From Polynucleobacter hallstattensis (GTDB lineage: Bacteria > Pseudomonadota > Gammaproteobacteria > Burkholderiales > Burkholderiaceae): a stretch of 64,000 nt of DNA. Below, piece after piece: positions 1 to 9,120 of this stretch (position 1 is its first letter; every line of letters begins with the position of its first letter). The stretch is from assembly GCF_018881835.1 (NCBI RefSeq), contig NZ_JACVPO010000002.1, positions 124,001 to 188,000 of the forward strand, given 5' to 3'. The translations under genes and the position numbers were made by a program. Below the pieces are notes generated by a model, which saw nothing but the letters and a program-made list of their open reading frames with translations, ran no database searches and had not been told where the DNA came from.

Positions 1-22
1 ACAAATTAAACCTATTTCCTTT

Positions 23-481
23 TTAAATCTCTGCAATCAGTTCAATTTCAACACAAGCACCCAGAGGGATTTGCGCTACACCAAACGCGCTGCGAGCATG
101 TTTACCTGCATCGCCAAATACTTCAAAAAGTAATTCTGAGCATCCGTTAACTACTAGGTGTTGTTCTGTAAATTCAGGGGTCGAATTCACTAAACCCATC
201 ACTTTGACTATGCGCTTCACTTTATCCAATGAACCTAGGTGATTTTGTAATGTGGCAATTAAATCAAACGCAATCGATTTAGCTGCAGCTTTACCAGTTT
301 CGGTATCCATGTCAAAACCCAGCTTACCAACCCAAGGCTTACCATCTTTCTTGGCAATATGGCCCGACAAGAAAACAGTATTGCCAGTTGTTGCAGCCAT
401 GACATAGGCGGCAGCAGGTGGTCCAGGCGGAGGTAAGTCAATACCCAGAGTTTTCAGGCGGTCGCTAATGTGATTGGTCAT
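23..481 (-). CDS. RidA/YjgF-family protein
   Basis: A 152-residue protein of the RidA (YjgF/YER057c/UK114) family. Founding members hydrolyse reactive enamine/imine intermediates released by PLP enzymes, and many paralogues have unknown substrates. The C-terminal block R130-SAFGVAQIPLGACVEIE carries the arginine and the VEIE glutamates that form the family's carboxylate-binding pocket, so it is probably catalytically competent. It is about 25 residues longer than canonical RidA, because of an N-terminal extension before the FLSGHI strand near residue 37, which fits a longer subgroup. It is last in a minus-strand run after the VWA gene (63-bp gap). A specific substrate cannot be inferred. Confidence 0.88.
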   Translation of the reverse strand: MTNHISDRLKTLGIDLPPPGPPAAAYVMAATTGNTVFLSGHIAKKDGKPWVGKLGFDMDTETGKAAAKSIAFDLIATLQNHLGSLDKVKRIVKVMGLVNSTPEFTEQHLVVNGCSELLFEVFGDAGKHARSAFGVAQIPLGACVEIELIAEI

Positions 482-544
482 AGAGTTTTAGTGGTGAAAA
501 TAAAAAAGCAAAGAAAAAAAGAGGTTGTCGGAAATCTTACTGGA

Positions 545-1720
545 TTATTTTGATAGTTGACGCATAGCGTTCTCGAGACCGTTTAGGGTTACAGGATACA
601 TGCGGTCTTTCATGAGACCTTTCATAATATCGATTGATTGTCGATATTGCCAAACTGATTCTGGCTCTGGGTTGAGCCAGGCAAAGTGAGGGAAGTGGTC
701 AATGAGGCGATTAATCCACGATGCACCAGTTTCTCGATTGTTGTACTCAACTGATCCATTGGGACTCAGAATTTCATAAGGAGACATGGTTGCATCTCCA
801 ATGAAAATGAGTTTGTAGTCCGAGCCATATTTGTTAATAATGTCTTGGGTTGCGGTGACTTGATCGCGTCTACGGCGATTGCTTTGCCAGAGATGTTCAT
901 ATACGCAGTTATGAAAGTAGTAATACTCCAAGTGTTTGAATTCTGTTTTGACGGCAGTAAATAATTCGGAGATGCGCGCAATGTGATCATCCATTGAGCC
1001 TCCCACATCCATCAGTAATAAGACTTTGACTTGGTTGTGACGCTCAGGACGCATTTGAATGTTGAGCATTCCTGCATTTGCAGCAGTAGAGTGAATCGTT
1101 TTATCGAGATCTAACTCTAGATTCGAGCCCTCTCTGGCAAAACGACGTAAGCGCCGTAAAGCCATTTTGATATTGCGCGTTCCCAGACTGAGATCGCTAT
1201 CGTAGTCTTTAAATTCTCGAGCCTCCCAGACTTTGATGGCTGTACGATTGCCCACGCTCTCGCCACCAATACGAATGCCTTCTGGGTGGTAGCCGCTATG
1301 CCCAAAGGGTGATGAACCACCTGCACCAATCCATTTATTACCACCACCATGCCATTCTTTTTGCTCCTTCAAAAGCTCTTGAAGGCGCTTTTGTAAAGCT
1401 TCAGACCCACCTAGCTTTTTAAGTGCTGCTTTTTCTTCTTCAGTTAATACGCGTTGCAATTTTTTCTCAAGCCAGTCCAAAGGAATATCGGGAGCTAGAG
1501 CCATGATCCGCTCTACACCATTGAAGTAGGAGCCAAACACTTGATCAAAGCGATCAAAGTGTTGCTCATCCTTAACTAGGGTCATCCGGGCTAGTTGATA
1601 AAACTCATCAATCGAAGGCTCAATAACACCTTCCTTTAAAGCTTCTAGGAGGGTTAAAAATTCTCGCACAGAAACAGGCACTTTCGCCTCTTTGAGATTG
1701 AGAAAGAATTGAATCAACAT
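545..1720 (-). CDS. VWA (CoxE-like) domain protein
   Basis: A 391-residue protein with a helical N-terminal half and a von Willebrand A domain from about residue 230. It resembles the CoxE-like proteins found beside MoxR ATPases, which act together in assembly or remodelling of metalloenzymes. The start MLIQFFLNLKEAKVPVSVREF matches the family's typical N-terminus. The metal-site motif reads D238-V-G-G-S242 rather than the classical DxSxS, so the second ligand serine is replaced by glycine; D309 and T311 (IGDAT) lie where the later ligands are expected. It sits 33 bp downstream of the MoxR gene, almost certainly in one operon. No carbon monoxide dehydrogenase genes are nearby, so the client protein is unknown. 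Confidence 0.9.
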   Translation of the reverse strand: MLIQFFLNLKEAKVPVSVREFLTLLEALKEGVIEPSIDEFYQLARMTLVKDEQHFDRFDQVFGSYFNGVERIMALAPDIPLDWLEKKLQRVLTEEEKAALKKLGGSEALQKRLQELLKEQKEWHGGGNKWIGAGGSSPFGHSGYHPEGIRIGGESVGNRTAIKVWEAREFKDYDSDLSLGTRNIKMALRRLRRFAREGSNLELDLDKTIHSTAANAGMLNIQMRPERHNQVKVLLLMDVGGSMDDHIARISELFTAVKTEFKHLEYYYFHNCVYEHLWQSNRRRRDQVTATQDIINKYGSDYKLIFIGDATMSPYEILSPNGSVEYNNRETGASWINRLIDHFPHFAWLNPEPESVWQYRQSIDIMKGLMKDRMYPVTLNGLENAMRQLSK

Positions 1721-1753
1721 GATTGGGCTATTGCGGTATGTCGGCCCTTGAAA

Positions 1754-2611
1754 TCAGCGATGATTGCGGTTCATCATCACCAAACGCTCAAATAGGTGAA
1801 TATCTTGCTCGTTTTTAAGAAGCGCACCATGCAAGGGAGGAATTGTAATTTTGTCATCACCGCTATACAGCGCCTCGGCAGGAATCTCTTCTGCAAGCAA
1901 TAGCTTTAACCAATCTATCAGTTCAGAGGTGGAGGGTTTTTTCTTTAAGCCCGGCAAAGAGCGAATTTGATAAAACGATTGGAGCGCAGCCTCTAATAAT
2001 TCTTGTTTGATGTTCGGATGGTGGACATCAACAATGCTTTGCATTGTTCCTGCATCAGGAAAAGAGATGTAGTGGAAGAAACAGCGACGCAAAAATGCAT
2101 CCGGCAATTCTTTTTCATTATTTGATGTGATGATGACAAGAGGGCGGTGCTTTGCTTTGATCAATTCACGAGTTTCATATACGTAAAACTCCATACGATC
2201 GATTTCTCGCAAGAGATCATTTGGAAACTCAATATCGGCCTTATCGATCTCATCAATTAGTAAAACAACGGGTTCATCTGCTTCAAATGCTTGCCAAAGA
2301 ACACCTTTAACAATGTAATTGCCAATGTCATTCACCTTTTCATCGCCAAGCTGGGAGTCTCTTAATCTGCTGACAGCATCGTATTCATAAAGACCTTGTT
2401 GAGCCTTGGTAGTCGATTTAATGTGCCATTGCATCAGAGGCATATTCAAGGCAGCAGCCACTTCCTCAGCCAGCATGGTCTTACCTGTTCCTGGCTCTCC
2501 TTTAATTAGTAGAGGACGCTGAAGTTGTATTGCGGCATTAACAGCTAATTTCAAGTCATCAGTGGCTACGTAGCTTTGCGAGCCATCGAAGCGAGATTGG
2601 ATCTTAGTCAT
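1754..2611 (-). CDS. MoxR-family AAA+ ATPase
   Basis: An AAA+ ATPase of the MoxR class, with Walker A KGEPGTGKTM, Walker B VVLLIDEIDKAD and sensor-1 IITSNNEKELPDAFLRRC. MoxR proteins work with VWA partners to activate or insert cofactors into client enzymes. I chose the ATG at 2611 because MTKIQSRFDGSQSYVATDDL aligns with the usual family N-terminus. A TTG at 2647 would add 12 residues without obvious homology. Neither start has a clear ribosome binding site. It is the first gene of the minus-strand run MoxR, VWA, RidA and is divergent from the cytochrome genes. Confidence 0.92.
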   Translation of the reverse strand: MTKIQSRFDGSQSYVATDDLKLAVNAAIQLQRPLLIKGEPGTGKTMLAEEVAAALNMPLMQWHIKSTTKAQQGLYEYDAVSRLRDSQLGDEKVNDIGNYIVKGVLWQAFEADEPVVLLIDEIDKADIEFPNDLLREIDRMEFYVYETRELIKAKHRPLVIITSNNEKELPDAFLRRCFFHYISFPDAGTMQSIVDVHHPNIKQELLEAALQSFYQIRSLPGLKKKPSTSELIDWLKLLLAEEIPAEALYSGDDKITIPPLHGALLKNEQDIHLFERLVMMNRNHR

Positions 2612-2727
2612 GGTGAGGGAATCGATTTGTCTGTGAATAGCCTTCAAGTATAGGTAAAAGGGTTGCTACTTTCAGCATTTTTACTCATTTCAAGGGGGGA
2701 AAACGGGGTATCTTGGCTCGTCTCCGC

Positions 2728-2733
2728 TATACT
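2728..2733 (+). promoter_or_regulatory. Candidate -10 element for the cytochrome c pair
   Basis: TATACT (5 of 6 to the sigma-70 -10 consensus) lies 35 bp upstream of the first cytochrome start codon. No convincing -35 is seen at 16-18 bp. If used, transcription would start near 2740, directly before the FNR-type box. Confidence 0.35.
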
Positions 2734-2742
2734 CTCTCCAAA

Positions 2743-2756
2743 TTGATTTGAATCAA
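2743..2756. promoter_or_regulatory. Perfect FNR/ANR-type box upstream of cytochrome c genes
   Basis: The sequence TTGATTTGAATCAA is an exact match to the FNR/ANR/DNR consensus TTGAT-N4-ATCAA. It lies between the candidate -10 (2728-2733) and the start codon at 2768. Downstream of the likely transcription start, a bound FNR-family protein would repress rather than activate, which fits genes for aerobic electron transfer. The site is seen directly; its function is inferred. Confidence 0.6.
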
Positions 2757-2767
2757 ACTCGTTACTT

Positions 2768-3142
2768 ATGATTTCTATGAAAAAACACCTCACTCTTTCC
2801 CAATTGACCCTTTGCTCGGCTTTGGCTTTTGCCGGATTCTCAGCTCATGCTCAAGACATTAAAGGTTCCGCCCAGGCTGGACAAGGCAAGGTTTGGCTTT
2901 GTGTTGGTTGCCACGCTATCCCTGACTACCGCGCTGACTATCCTTTGGTTTACAAAGTCCCGATGATTGGTGGTCAAAATGCCGCGTACATTGCTAGCTC
3001 CTTAGCAGCTTACAAAAAAGGCGAAAGAAAGCATCCAACGATGCGTTCGATTGCGGGTAGCTTGTCTGATCAAGACATGGCTGATCTCGGCGAATACTAT
3101 GCTGCGCAAACTGCCAGCTCACCAAATAACCCATTGAAGTGA
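2768..3142 (+). CDS. Small periplasmic class I cytochrome c
   Basis: A 124-residue exported cytochrome c. An N-terminal signal peptide (about residues 4-29, ending near SAHAQ) is followed by one haem-binding CVGCH motif. HPTM near the C-terminal third is the probable methionine axial ligand. The domain resembles half of a cytochrome c4. The start at ATG 2768 is possible, but the second ATG at 2777 (MKKHLTL) makes the more typical signal peptide. The gene is followed after 17 bp by a second cytochrome c, and the two likely form an electron-transfer pair to a terminal oxidase. An FNR-type box sits just upstream. Confidence 0.93.
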   Translation: MISMKKHLTLSQLTLCSALAFAGFSAHAQDIKGSAQAGQGKVWLCVGCHAIPDYRADYPLVYKVPMIGGQNAAYIASSLAAYKKGERKHPTMRSIAGSLSDQDMADLGEYYAAQTASSPNNPLK

Positions 3143-3159
3143 TATTTAGAGGCACGTTT

Positions 3160-3504
3160 ATGAAATTCGGACTAATTACCGCCATTTTGTTGTCCAGTAT
3201 TGGTCTAGCTCAAGCAGCTAGCGCTGAAAAAGGTCAGGCACTTGTAGAGAAGGGCAACTGTGCCTCCTGCCACGGTGCCGGTCTAAATGCACCTATCTTG
3301 CCCGCTTACCCCAAGTTAGCTGGCCAGCATGCTGATTACCTTTACTACGCTTTGCGTGCTTACCAAGTTGGCGGCTCTAATGCGCAGTTTGGTCGTAACA
3401 ATGCAGTAATGTCATCTCAGGTTAAGCCTTACAGCGATGCTGATCTTCATGATATGGCTGCCTATATCGCCAAATTGCCTGGGAACTTTGTAATTAAGAA
3501 GTAA
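3160..3504 (+). CDS. Small periplasmic class I cytochrome c (second of pair)
   Basis: A 114-residue exported monohaem cytochrome c with a signal peptide (MKFGLITAILLSSIGLAQA), one CASCH haem motif and the c4-like block PKLAGQHADYL found in this class. NNAVMSS probably holds the methionine ligand. I chose ATG 3160 because it is preceded by AGAGGC at good spacing and starts the signal peptide. An in-frame GTG at 3139 overlaps the upstream stop and would add seven non-signal residues. It is cotranscribed with the preceding cytochrome and ends just before a strong terminator. Confidence 0.93.
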   Translation: MKFGLITAILLSSIGLAQAASAEKGQALVEKGNCASCHGAGLNAPILPAYPKLAGQHADYLYYALRAYQVGGSNAQFGRNNAVMSSQVKPYSDADLHDMAAYIAKLPGNFVIKK

Positions 3505-3526
3505 CTTACTTAGTTGGATCCAAGCT

Positions 3527-3563
3527 AAAAGGCTTAGGTTAATCACCTAAGCCTTTGTTTTTT
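3527..3563 (+). terminator. Rho-independent terminator after cytochrome c pair
   Basis: A perfect 12-bp stem (AAAGGCTTAGGT at 3528-3539 with its complement at 3545-3556), a 5-nt loop, then a T-rich tract GTTTTTT. It lies between the convergent cytochrome and GntR genes. A flanking A-run on the other side makes it plausibly bidirectional. Confidence 0.88.
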
Positions 3564-3584
3564 ATAGCGTTTGTAGTGCACCTC

Positions 3585-4223
3585 TTATTTAGTGGCCTCA
3601 AGCCCTCTTGCGAGGTGATTGCGCATAGCCAGCTCTGCCGCTATGGGATCCCTTTTGAGAATGGCCTGAAGAATTTCTCGATGCTCAAGCAGGGAGCTTA
3701 AAAGGCGATCCCCTCTACTTAAAGAATCACGCCTTTGGAGTTTGAGCACCTTACGCAGGTCATCAATAACCCCGTTCATCCACTTATTTCCTGCGATTTC
3801 TTGGATTAATTCATGAAATTTGACATTAAATTCAAAAAACTGCCCGATATCTCGATCTGCAGCAGCCTTTTCAAGGCGGTGATGTAAATCATCCAATTGG
3901 GTTAGTTGGGCTTCAGTAGCGTTTATTGCTGTTTCTTTGGCTGCCTGACCCTCTAGCAGGGAGAGAACGGTAAAGATTTGCTCCAAATCACGTCTATCAA
4001 CCTCAGTGACATAAGAGCCTTTATTCATTTTGCTTGTTACCAGACCTTCGACAGCAAGAACCTTGATGGCCTCGCGCATAGGCGTACGGCTAATCCCAAA
4101 AGCAGCAGCCAAACTTTGCTCATCTAGCCAGCTTCCAGGCGCTAATTCATGGGAGAAGATTTGCTCTCGCAATCGCTCGGCTACATCTTCATATAGAGGT
4201 CTATTTATTAATTTTGTATTCAT
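3585..4223 (-). CDS. GntR-family regulator, FCD (FadR) subfamily
   Basis: A 212-residue transcription factor. The winged helix occupies about residues 10-75, with the recognition segment FGISRTPMREAIKVL. The C-terminal all-helical FCD ligand domain shows FEFNVKFHEL, LLEHREIL and MRNHL, which supply the usual metal-binding histidines; the first acidic ligand position appears to be Asn. FCD regulators usually sense organic acids or acyl-CoA intermediates. It is transcribed divergently from the methylmalonyl-CoA mutase operon, so a pathway intermediate such as methylmalonate or methylmalonyl-CoA is the likely effector; this is inference. A TGTATACA palindrome at 4229-4236 is the probable operator and would allow autoregulation. 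Confidence 0.92.
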   Translation of the reverse strand: MNTKLINRPLYEDVAERLREQIFSHELAPGSWLDEQSLAAAFGISRTPMREAIKVLAVEGLVTSKMNKGSYVTEVDRRDLEQIFTVLSLLEGQAAKETAINATEAQLTQLDDLHHRLEKAAADRDIGQFFEFNVKFHELIQEIAGNKWMNGVIDDLRKVLKLQRRDSLSRGDRLLSSLLEHREILQAILKRDPIAAELAMRNHLARGLEATK

Positions 4224-4228
4224 AATTA

Positions 4229-4236
4229 TGTATACA
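4229..4236. promoter_or_regulatory. Candidate GntR/FCD operator
   Basis: TGTATACA is an 8-bp palindrome six bases upstream of the GntR start and between it and the mutase operon. Palindromes of the form TGTATACA or ATACTGTATACA-like repeats are common FadR-subfamily operators. It overlaps TATACA, a possible -10 for the mutase operon, which would suit repression. Function is inferred. Confidence 0.45.
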
Positions 4237-4318
4237 GTATCTAGACAAATCTAAAAAAGTCAAGCAAAATAGCCCAACAGAATTAGTGAAGATGTAAAAA
4301 GCCAACCGGGAGTGCTTT

Positions 4319-6514
4319 GTGAGTACAAGTGAGAAAAAGTCTGCATCGAATTCATCCAATGCTTGGCCCAAGGTGCCAGATTGCGATTTAGACGCCTGGA
4401 AAAAATCAGCTCAAAAGTCTGCACCCAATGGTGATGTTGATAAATTAGGCTGGCAAACGCCGGACGGTATTCATCTAAAAGCGTTGTATACGGTCCAAGA
4501 TACCGAGGGTCTTCAGTACACACATTCTTTGCCAGGTTTTGAGCCATTCGTGCGTGGGCCACAAGCAACCATGTATTCAGTGCGTCCTTGGACCATTCGT
4601 CAGTACGCCGGTTTCTCAACTGCAGAAGAGTCCAATGCGTTTTACCGCAAGGCGCTGGATGCTGGCGGCCAGGGTGTTTCTGTTGCTTTTGACTTGGCGA
4701 CTCATCGTGGCTACGACTCTGATCATCCGCGAGTGACTGGTGACGTTGGTAAGGCAGGCGTTGCCATTGACTCAGTAGAAGATATGAAAATCTTGTTTGA
4801 TGGGATTCCGCTAGACAAGGTATCTGTTTCGATGACGATGAACGGGGCAGTATTGCCAGTATTAGCCGGATACATTGTTGCTGGTGAAGAGCAGGGTGTT
4901 AAGCAAGAGTTGCTATCAGGCACGATTCAGAATGACATTCTGAAAGAGTTTATGGTGCGCAATACCTATATTTATCCACCAGAGCCATCCATACGCATCA
5001 TCGGCGACATTATTGAATACACCGCCAAACACATGCCGAAATTTAACTCGATCTCGATCTCGGGTTATCACATGCAAGAGGCAGGCGCAAATCAAGTTCT
5101 TGAATTGGCGTTTACATTGGCCGACGGTAAAGAGTACGTCAAAACCGCTCTGGCAAAAGGCTTGGACGTAGATGGTTTTGCTGGCCGCCTCTCATTCTTC
5201 TTTGCAATCGGCATGAACTTTTATTTAGAGGTCGCTAAGTTACGTGCTGCACGTCTTCTATGGTGGCGCATCATGAAGTCCTTTGAACCAAAGAATCCAA
5301 AGTCTTTGATGTTACGTACACATTGCCAAACATCTGGCTGGTCCTTAACTGAGCAGGATCCCTATAACAACGTTGTTCGCACCACAGTTGAAGCGATGGC
5401 CGCTGTATTTGGTGGTACACAATCATTGCATACGAACTCCTTTGATGAAGCGATTGCCTTGCCATCTGAGTTCTCTAGCCGTATAGCCCGCAATACTCAA
5501 TTAATTCTGCAAGAAGAAACTCATATCACAAGTGTGATCGATCCATGGGCCGGCTCTTACATGATGGAAAATCTCACTCAAGAGATGGCTGATAAAGCTT
5601 GGGAGATAGTTCAGGAAGTTGACGCCATGGGCGGTATGACTAAAGCGGTTGAGAGCGGTTGGGCTAAGCTCAAAATTGAGGCTGCAGCCGCTGAGAAACA
5701 AGCGAAGATCGACTCAGGTTCTGATGTCATTGTCGGTGTCAATAAATACAAGCTTGGAAAAGAAGACTTGGTTGATGTTTTGATGATTGATAACGATAAG
5801 GTTCGTGAAAGCCAAGTTGCTCGTTTAAAAGATATCAAGGCGAAGCGTGATTCGAAGAAAGTAGAAGCCTCACTAGAGGCATTAACTAAAGCCGCAGAAG
5901 AAAATACTGGCAACCTATTGGAATTGGCTGTGCAGGCGATACGTTTGCGCGCCACGGTTGGCGAAGTTTCTGATGCATTAGAAAAAGTTTACGGGCGCCA
6001 TCGCGCCGATACTCAAAAGGTGACCGGTGTGTATGCAGCTGCTTATGACTCAGCCGAAGGCTGGGATAAATTGAAAGTCGAGATCGCCGATTTCGCAAAA
6101 GACTTTGGTCGTCGTCCGCGTGTGATGATTGCCAAGCTTGGTCAGGATGGCCATGATCGTGGCGCTAAAGTGGTTGCGACCGCCTTTGCTGATTTAGGTT
6201 TTGACGTAGACATTGGACCCTTGTTTCAGACTCCTGAAGAGTGCGCGCGTCAAGCTATTGAGAATGATGTCCATGCTTTAGGGGTTTCCACTTTAGCAGC
6301 AGGTCACAAGACCTTGGTTCCTGCCATCATTGCTGAATTGAAGAAGCAGGGTGCCGACGACATCATCGTCTTCGTGGGCGGAGTCATTCCGAGACAGGAC
6401 TATGAGTTCTTATATGAGTCTGGAGTGAAGGGAATTTACGGCCCAGGCACTCCGATTCCAGCATCTGCTAAGGATGTGCTGGAGCAGATTCGTAAATCTG
6501 CAAAACCTGATTAA
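4319..6514 (+). CDS. mcm: Methylmalonyl-CoA mutase, single-chain B12 enzyme
   Basis: A 731-residue adenosylcobalamin-dependent mutase converting (R)-methylmalonyl-CoA to succinyl-CoA. The N-terminal TIM barrel carries [17 protein letters not shown] and the substrate region [19 protein letters not shown]. The C-terminal B12 domain has the base-off motif D-G-H-D-R-G with the cobalt-ligand His near residue 612, followed by FQTPEE and GG(V)IP. Length and single-chain layout match E. coli Sbm and human MUT, not the alpha/beta heterodimer. Translation starts at GTG 4319 with GGGAG seven bases upstream. It is first in the operon with meaB, the carboxylase genes and the epimerase. I saw no cobalamin riboswitch in the 95-bp leader region. 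Confidence 0.97.
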   Translation: MSTSEKKSASNSSNAWPKVPDCDLDAWKKSAQKSAPNGDVDKLGWQTPDGIHLKALYTVQDTEGLQYTHSLPGFEPFVRGPQATMYSVRPWTIRQYAGFSTAEESNAFYRKALDAGGQGVSVAFDLATHRGYDSDHPRVTGDVGKAGVAIDSVEDMKILFDGIPLDKVSVSMTMNGAVLPVLAGYIVAGEEQGVKQELLSGTIQNDILKEFMVRNTYIYPPEPSIRIIGDIIEYTAKHMPKFNSISISGYHMQEAGANQVLELAFTLADGKEYVKTALAKGLDVDGFAGRLSFFFAIGMNFYLEVAKLRAARLLWWRIMKSFEPKNPKSLMLRTHCQTSGWSLTEQDPYNNVVRTTVEAMAAVFGGTQSLHTNSFDEAIALPSEFSSRIARNTQLILQEETHITSVIDPWAGSYMMENLTQEMADKAWEIVQEVDAMGGMTKAVESGWAKLKIEAAAAEKQAKIDSGSDVIVGVNKYKLGKEDLVDVLMIDNDKVRESQVARLKDIKAKRDSKKVEASLEALTKAAEENTGNLLELAVQAIRLRATVGEVSDALEKVYGRHRADTQKVTGVYAAAYDSAEGWDKLKVEIADFAKDFGRRPRVMIAKLGQDGHDRGAKVVATAFADLGFDVDIGPLFQTPEECARQAIENDVHALGVSTLAAGHKTLVPAIIAELKKQGADDIIVFVGGVIPRQDYEFLYESGVKGIYGPGTPIPASAKDVLEQIRKSAKPD

Positions 6515-6536
6515 CTTTAGATAAAAAGAAATCAGT

Positions 6537-7562
6537 ATGCTCAATGCAGTAGACCAAGCCTTGGTGAATGATCTCACTGGTGCGCCCTCATCGGCGCAGC
6601 GCCGAGCATTGGCTAAGATCATTACTTTGCTTGAGTCCACTCGCATGGATCATCGTCATCGTGCTGATGAGGTTCTCAACACTTTATTACCAAAGACAGG
6701 TAAGTCATTTCGCTTGGGCATATCAGGCGTGCCTGGTGTTGGTAAATCTACTCTCATTGAAACGCTAGGCTTGGATTTAATTGCAAAAGGTCATCGCGTT
6801 GCGGTTCTAGCTATTGATCCATCCTCGAGCTTATCGGGCGGCTCTATTTTGGGCGATAAGACTCGTATGGAGAGATTATCTGTTTTAGATAACGCCTTTA
6901 TTCGTCCGAGCCCATCATCTTGCACATTAGGTGGCGTAGCCGAGAAAACTCGAGAGGCAATGTTGGTTGCTGAAGCTGCAGGATTTGACATTGTGATTGT
7001 TGAAACCGTAGGTGTAGGTCAAAGTGAAATTGCCGTTGCCGGTATGACGGATATGTTCCTCTTATTGCAACTACCTAATGCAGGCGATGATCTTCAGGCA
7101 ATTAAAAAAGGTGTGATGGAAATTGCTGATCTGATTGTGATCAATAAGGTGGATATCGACCCCGATGCCGCCATGCGTGCGCAATTATTTATTACTAGCT
7201 CTTTGCGACTACTAGGTTTTCAAGGCAACCCTGACCATGCCTCACATCATTTGGAGTATTGGCATCCAACTGTTATGACTTTGAGTGCCCTGGAGGGTAA
7301 TGGGGTTCCTGAACTGTGGGAAAAAATTCTGCATTTTCAGAAACTACAAAATGCGAACGGTCAACTAGCATCACGCCGTAAACAACAAGCGGGTGCTTGG
7401 ATGTGGGATCGGATTGATGCAGGTCTCAAGAATGCTTTTCAGAATCACCCAGCAGTACAAGCACTATTGCCCAGTTTGAGCGCCGAGGTAAATCAAGGAA
7501 CGATGGCCGCCTCGGTTGCCGCGAGACGATTGCTCGAGGCAATGGGCCACGAATTTTTCTAA
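6537..7562 (+). CDS. meaB: Methylmalonyl-CoA mutase chaperone GTPase MeaB
   Basis: A 341-residue G3E-family P-loop GTPase (MeaB/ArgK/YgfD) that protects and reloads the cobalamin of methylmalonyl-CoA mutase. The P-loop GVPGVGKST lies at residues 64-72, the switch and Mg-binding region at IDPSSSLSGGSILGDKTRM, the VETVGVGQSE signature follows, and the guanine motif NKVD is near residue 200. The N-terminal helices and C-terminal dimerisation arm are complete. It lies 22 bp after the mutase gene and 9 bp before the carboxylase beta gene, so it is cotranscribed with its client. The old annotation as a lysine/arginine transport kinase (ArgK) should not be used. Confidence 0.96.
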   Translation: MLNAVDQALVNDLTGAPSSAQRRALAKIITLLESTRMDHRHRADEVLNTLLPKTGKSFRLGISGVPGVGKSTLIETLGLDLIAKGHRVAVLAIDPSSSLSGGSILGDKTRMERLSVLDNAFIRPSPSSCTLGGVAEKTREAMLVAEAAGFDIVIVETVGVGQSEIAVAGMTDMFLLLQLPNAGDDLQAIKKGVMEIADLIVINKVDIDPDAAMRAQLFITSSLRLLGFQGNPDHASHHLEYWHPTVMTLSALEGNGVPELWEKILHFQKLQNANGQLASRRKQQAGAWMWDRIDAGLKNAFQNHPAVQALLPSLSAEVNQGTMAASVAARRLLEAMGHEFF

Positions 7563-7571
7563 GGAATAGTC

Positions 7572-9104
7572 ATGAAAGAAATCATTCAGCAGCTAGAAGC
7601 AAAGCGTGAGCTTGCCAGATTGGGTGGCGGGCAAAAGCGTATTGCTGCTCAACACTCCAAAGGTAAGTTAACTGCACGCGAGCGTATTGAACTCTTACTA
7701 GATGCCGGCACCTTTGAAGAGTGGGATATGTTTGTTGAGCATCGTTGCCATGACTTTGGTATGGCTGATCAGACTGTTCCGGGTGATGGTGTTGTTACAG
7801 GCTACGGCATGATTAATGGCCGCTTAGTATTTGTATTTTCACAGGACTTTACCGTGTTGGGCGGCTCGCTTTCTGAGGCTCATGCGGAGAAGATTTGCAA
7901 GATCATGGATCAGGCGCTTAAGGTAGGCGCACCTGTGATCGGTTTAAATGATTCTGGTGGTGCGCGCATTCAAGAAGGCGTTGCATCCTTAGGTGGCTAT
8001 GCTGAAATTTTCCAGCGTAATGTCACCGCTTCTGGAGTTATCCCGCAAATCTCTTTAATCATGGGCCCATCAGCGGGCGGCGCTGTTTACTCGCCTGCAC
8101 TCACAGACTTCATCTTTATGGTGAAGGACAGCTCTTATATGTTTGTGACTGGTCCAGAAGTCGTGAAGACGGTGACGCATGAGGATGTCACTGCTGAAGA
8201 GCTTGGTGGAGCAATAACTCACTCGACTATTTCAGGAGTTTGCGACCTCGCTTTTGATAATGATGTTGATGCCATCATGATGCTCCGTCGCTTCTTTAAC
8301 TATCTCCCATTATCTAATCGTGAAAAGCCGCCCATGATTAATGGGGCGCAGCGTACTGAAGAGCCTGATTACTCGCTCGATACCTTGGTGCCAAGCAACC
8401 CTAATCAACCTTATGATATGAAAGAGTTGATCGGGAAAATTGTCGATGATGGTGAGTTCTTTGAGCTCCAGCCCGATTACGCTAAAAATATCTTGATCGG
8501 TTTTGCGCGCATGGAAGGCCGCTCGATTGGTATCGTCGCTAATCAGCCCTTGGTTTTAGCTGGTTGCTTGGATATCAAAGCGTCGATTAAAGCTGCACGT
8601 TTCGTTCGCTTCTGCGACGCTTTCAATATTCCGGTAGTGACTTTGGTTGATGTACCAGGATTTATGCCGGGAACATCTCAGGAATATGGCGGCATCATTA
8701 AGCATGGTGCAAAGCTACTCTACGCTTATGCAGATTGCACCGTTCCTAAGGTTACGCTAATCACGCGTAAGGCTTACGGTGGAGCCTATGATGTGATGGC
8801 CTCTAAGCACTTGCGCGGCGATGTGAATTTCGCCTGGCCCTCAGCTGAAATCGCAGTAATGGGACCTAAAGGGGCTGTTGAAATTATTTTCCGCGAAGAA
8901 AAATCTGATCCTGCAAAAATTGCAGCTCGGGAAGCTGAGTACAAGGCCAAGTTTGCGAATCCATTTGTAGCTGGTCGTCGTGGTTATATAGATGATGTGA
9001 TCTTGCCGCATGAGACGCGTAAGCGTATCTCACGGTCTTTGGCAATGCTTAAAGATAAAGAGCTGACAAATCCAGCGCGCAAACACGGCAATATCCCCCT
9101 TTAA
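7572..9104 (+). CDS. pccB: Propionyl-CoA carboxylase beta subunit
   Basis: A 510-residue carboxyltransferase subunit that moves CO2 from carboxybiotin to propionyl-CoA, giving (S)-methylmalonyl-CoA. Two crotonase-fold halves are visible: the N half with [13 protein letters not shown] and [15 protein letters not shown], the C half with [24 protein letters not shown] and [10 protein letters not shown]. The D residue in this last acyl-binding region (DVPGFMPG block, then AYADCTVPK) is typical of propionyl-CoA-specific enzymes. Length matches PccB/AccD5 proteins. It sits between meaB and the biotin-carboxylase subunit gene in one operon. Specificity for propionyl-CoA rests mainly on context with the mutase. 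Confidence 0.95.
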   Translation: MKEIIQQLEAKRELARLGGGQKRIAAQHSKGKLTARERIELLLDAGTFEEWDMFVEHRCHDFGMADQTVPGDGVVTGYGMINGRLVFVFSQDFTVLGGSLSEAHAEKICKIMDQALKVGAPVIGLNDSGGARIQEGVASLGGYAEIFQRNVTASGVIPQISLIMGPSAGGAVYSPALTDFIFMVKDSSYMFVTGPEVVKTVTHEDVTAEELGGAITHSTISGVCDLAFDNDVDAIMMLRRFFNYLPLSNREKPPMINGAQRTEEPDYSLDTLVPSNPNQPYDMKELIGKIVDDGEFFELQPDYAKNILIGFARMEGRSIGIVANQPLVLAGCLDIKASIKAARFVRFCDAFNIPVVTLVDVPGFMPGTSQEYGGIIKHGAKLLYAYADCTVPKVTLITRKAYGGAYDVMASKHLRGDVNFAWPSAEIAVMGPKGAVEIIFREEKSDPAKIAAREAEYKAKFANPFVAGRRGYIDDVILPHETRKRISRSLAMLKDKELTNPARKHGNIPL

Positions 9105-9120
9105 GGCGCCGAACAAAATC

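Noticed and set aside
3139..3159. GTG start for the second cytochrome c
   Set aside because: It adds seven residues before an excellent signal peptide; ATG 3160 has a better-placed AGAGGC.
4224..4318. Possible cobalamin riboswitch before the B12-dependent mutase
   Set aside because: The gap is only 95 bp and shows no B12-box-like sequence; it is too short for a cobalamin aptamer.
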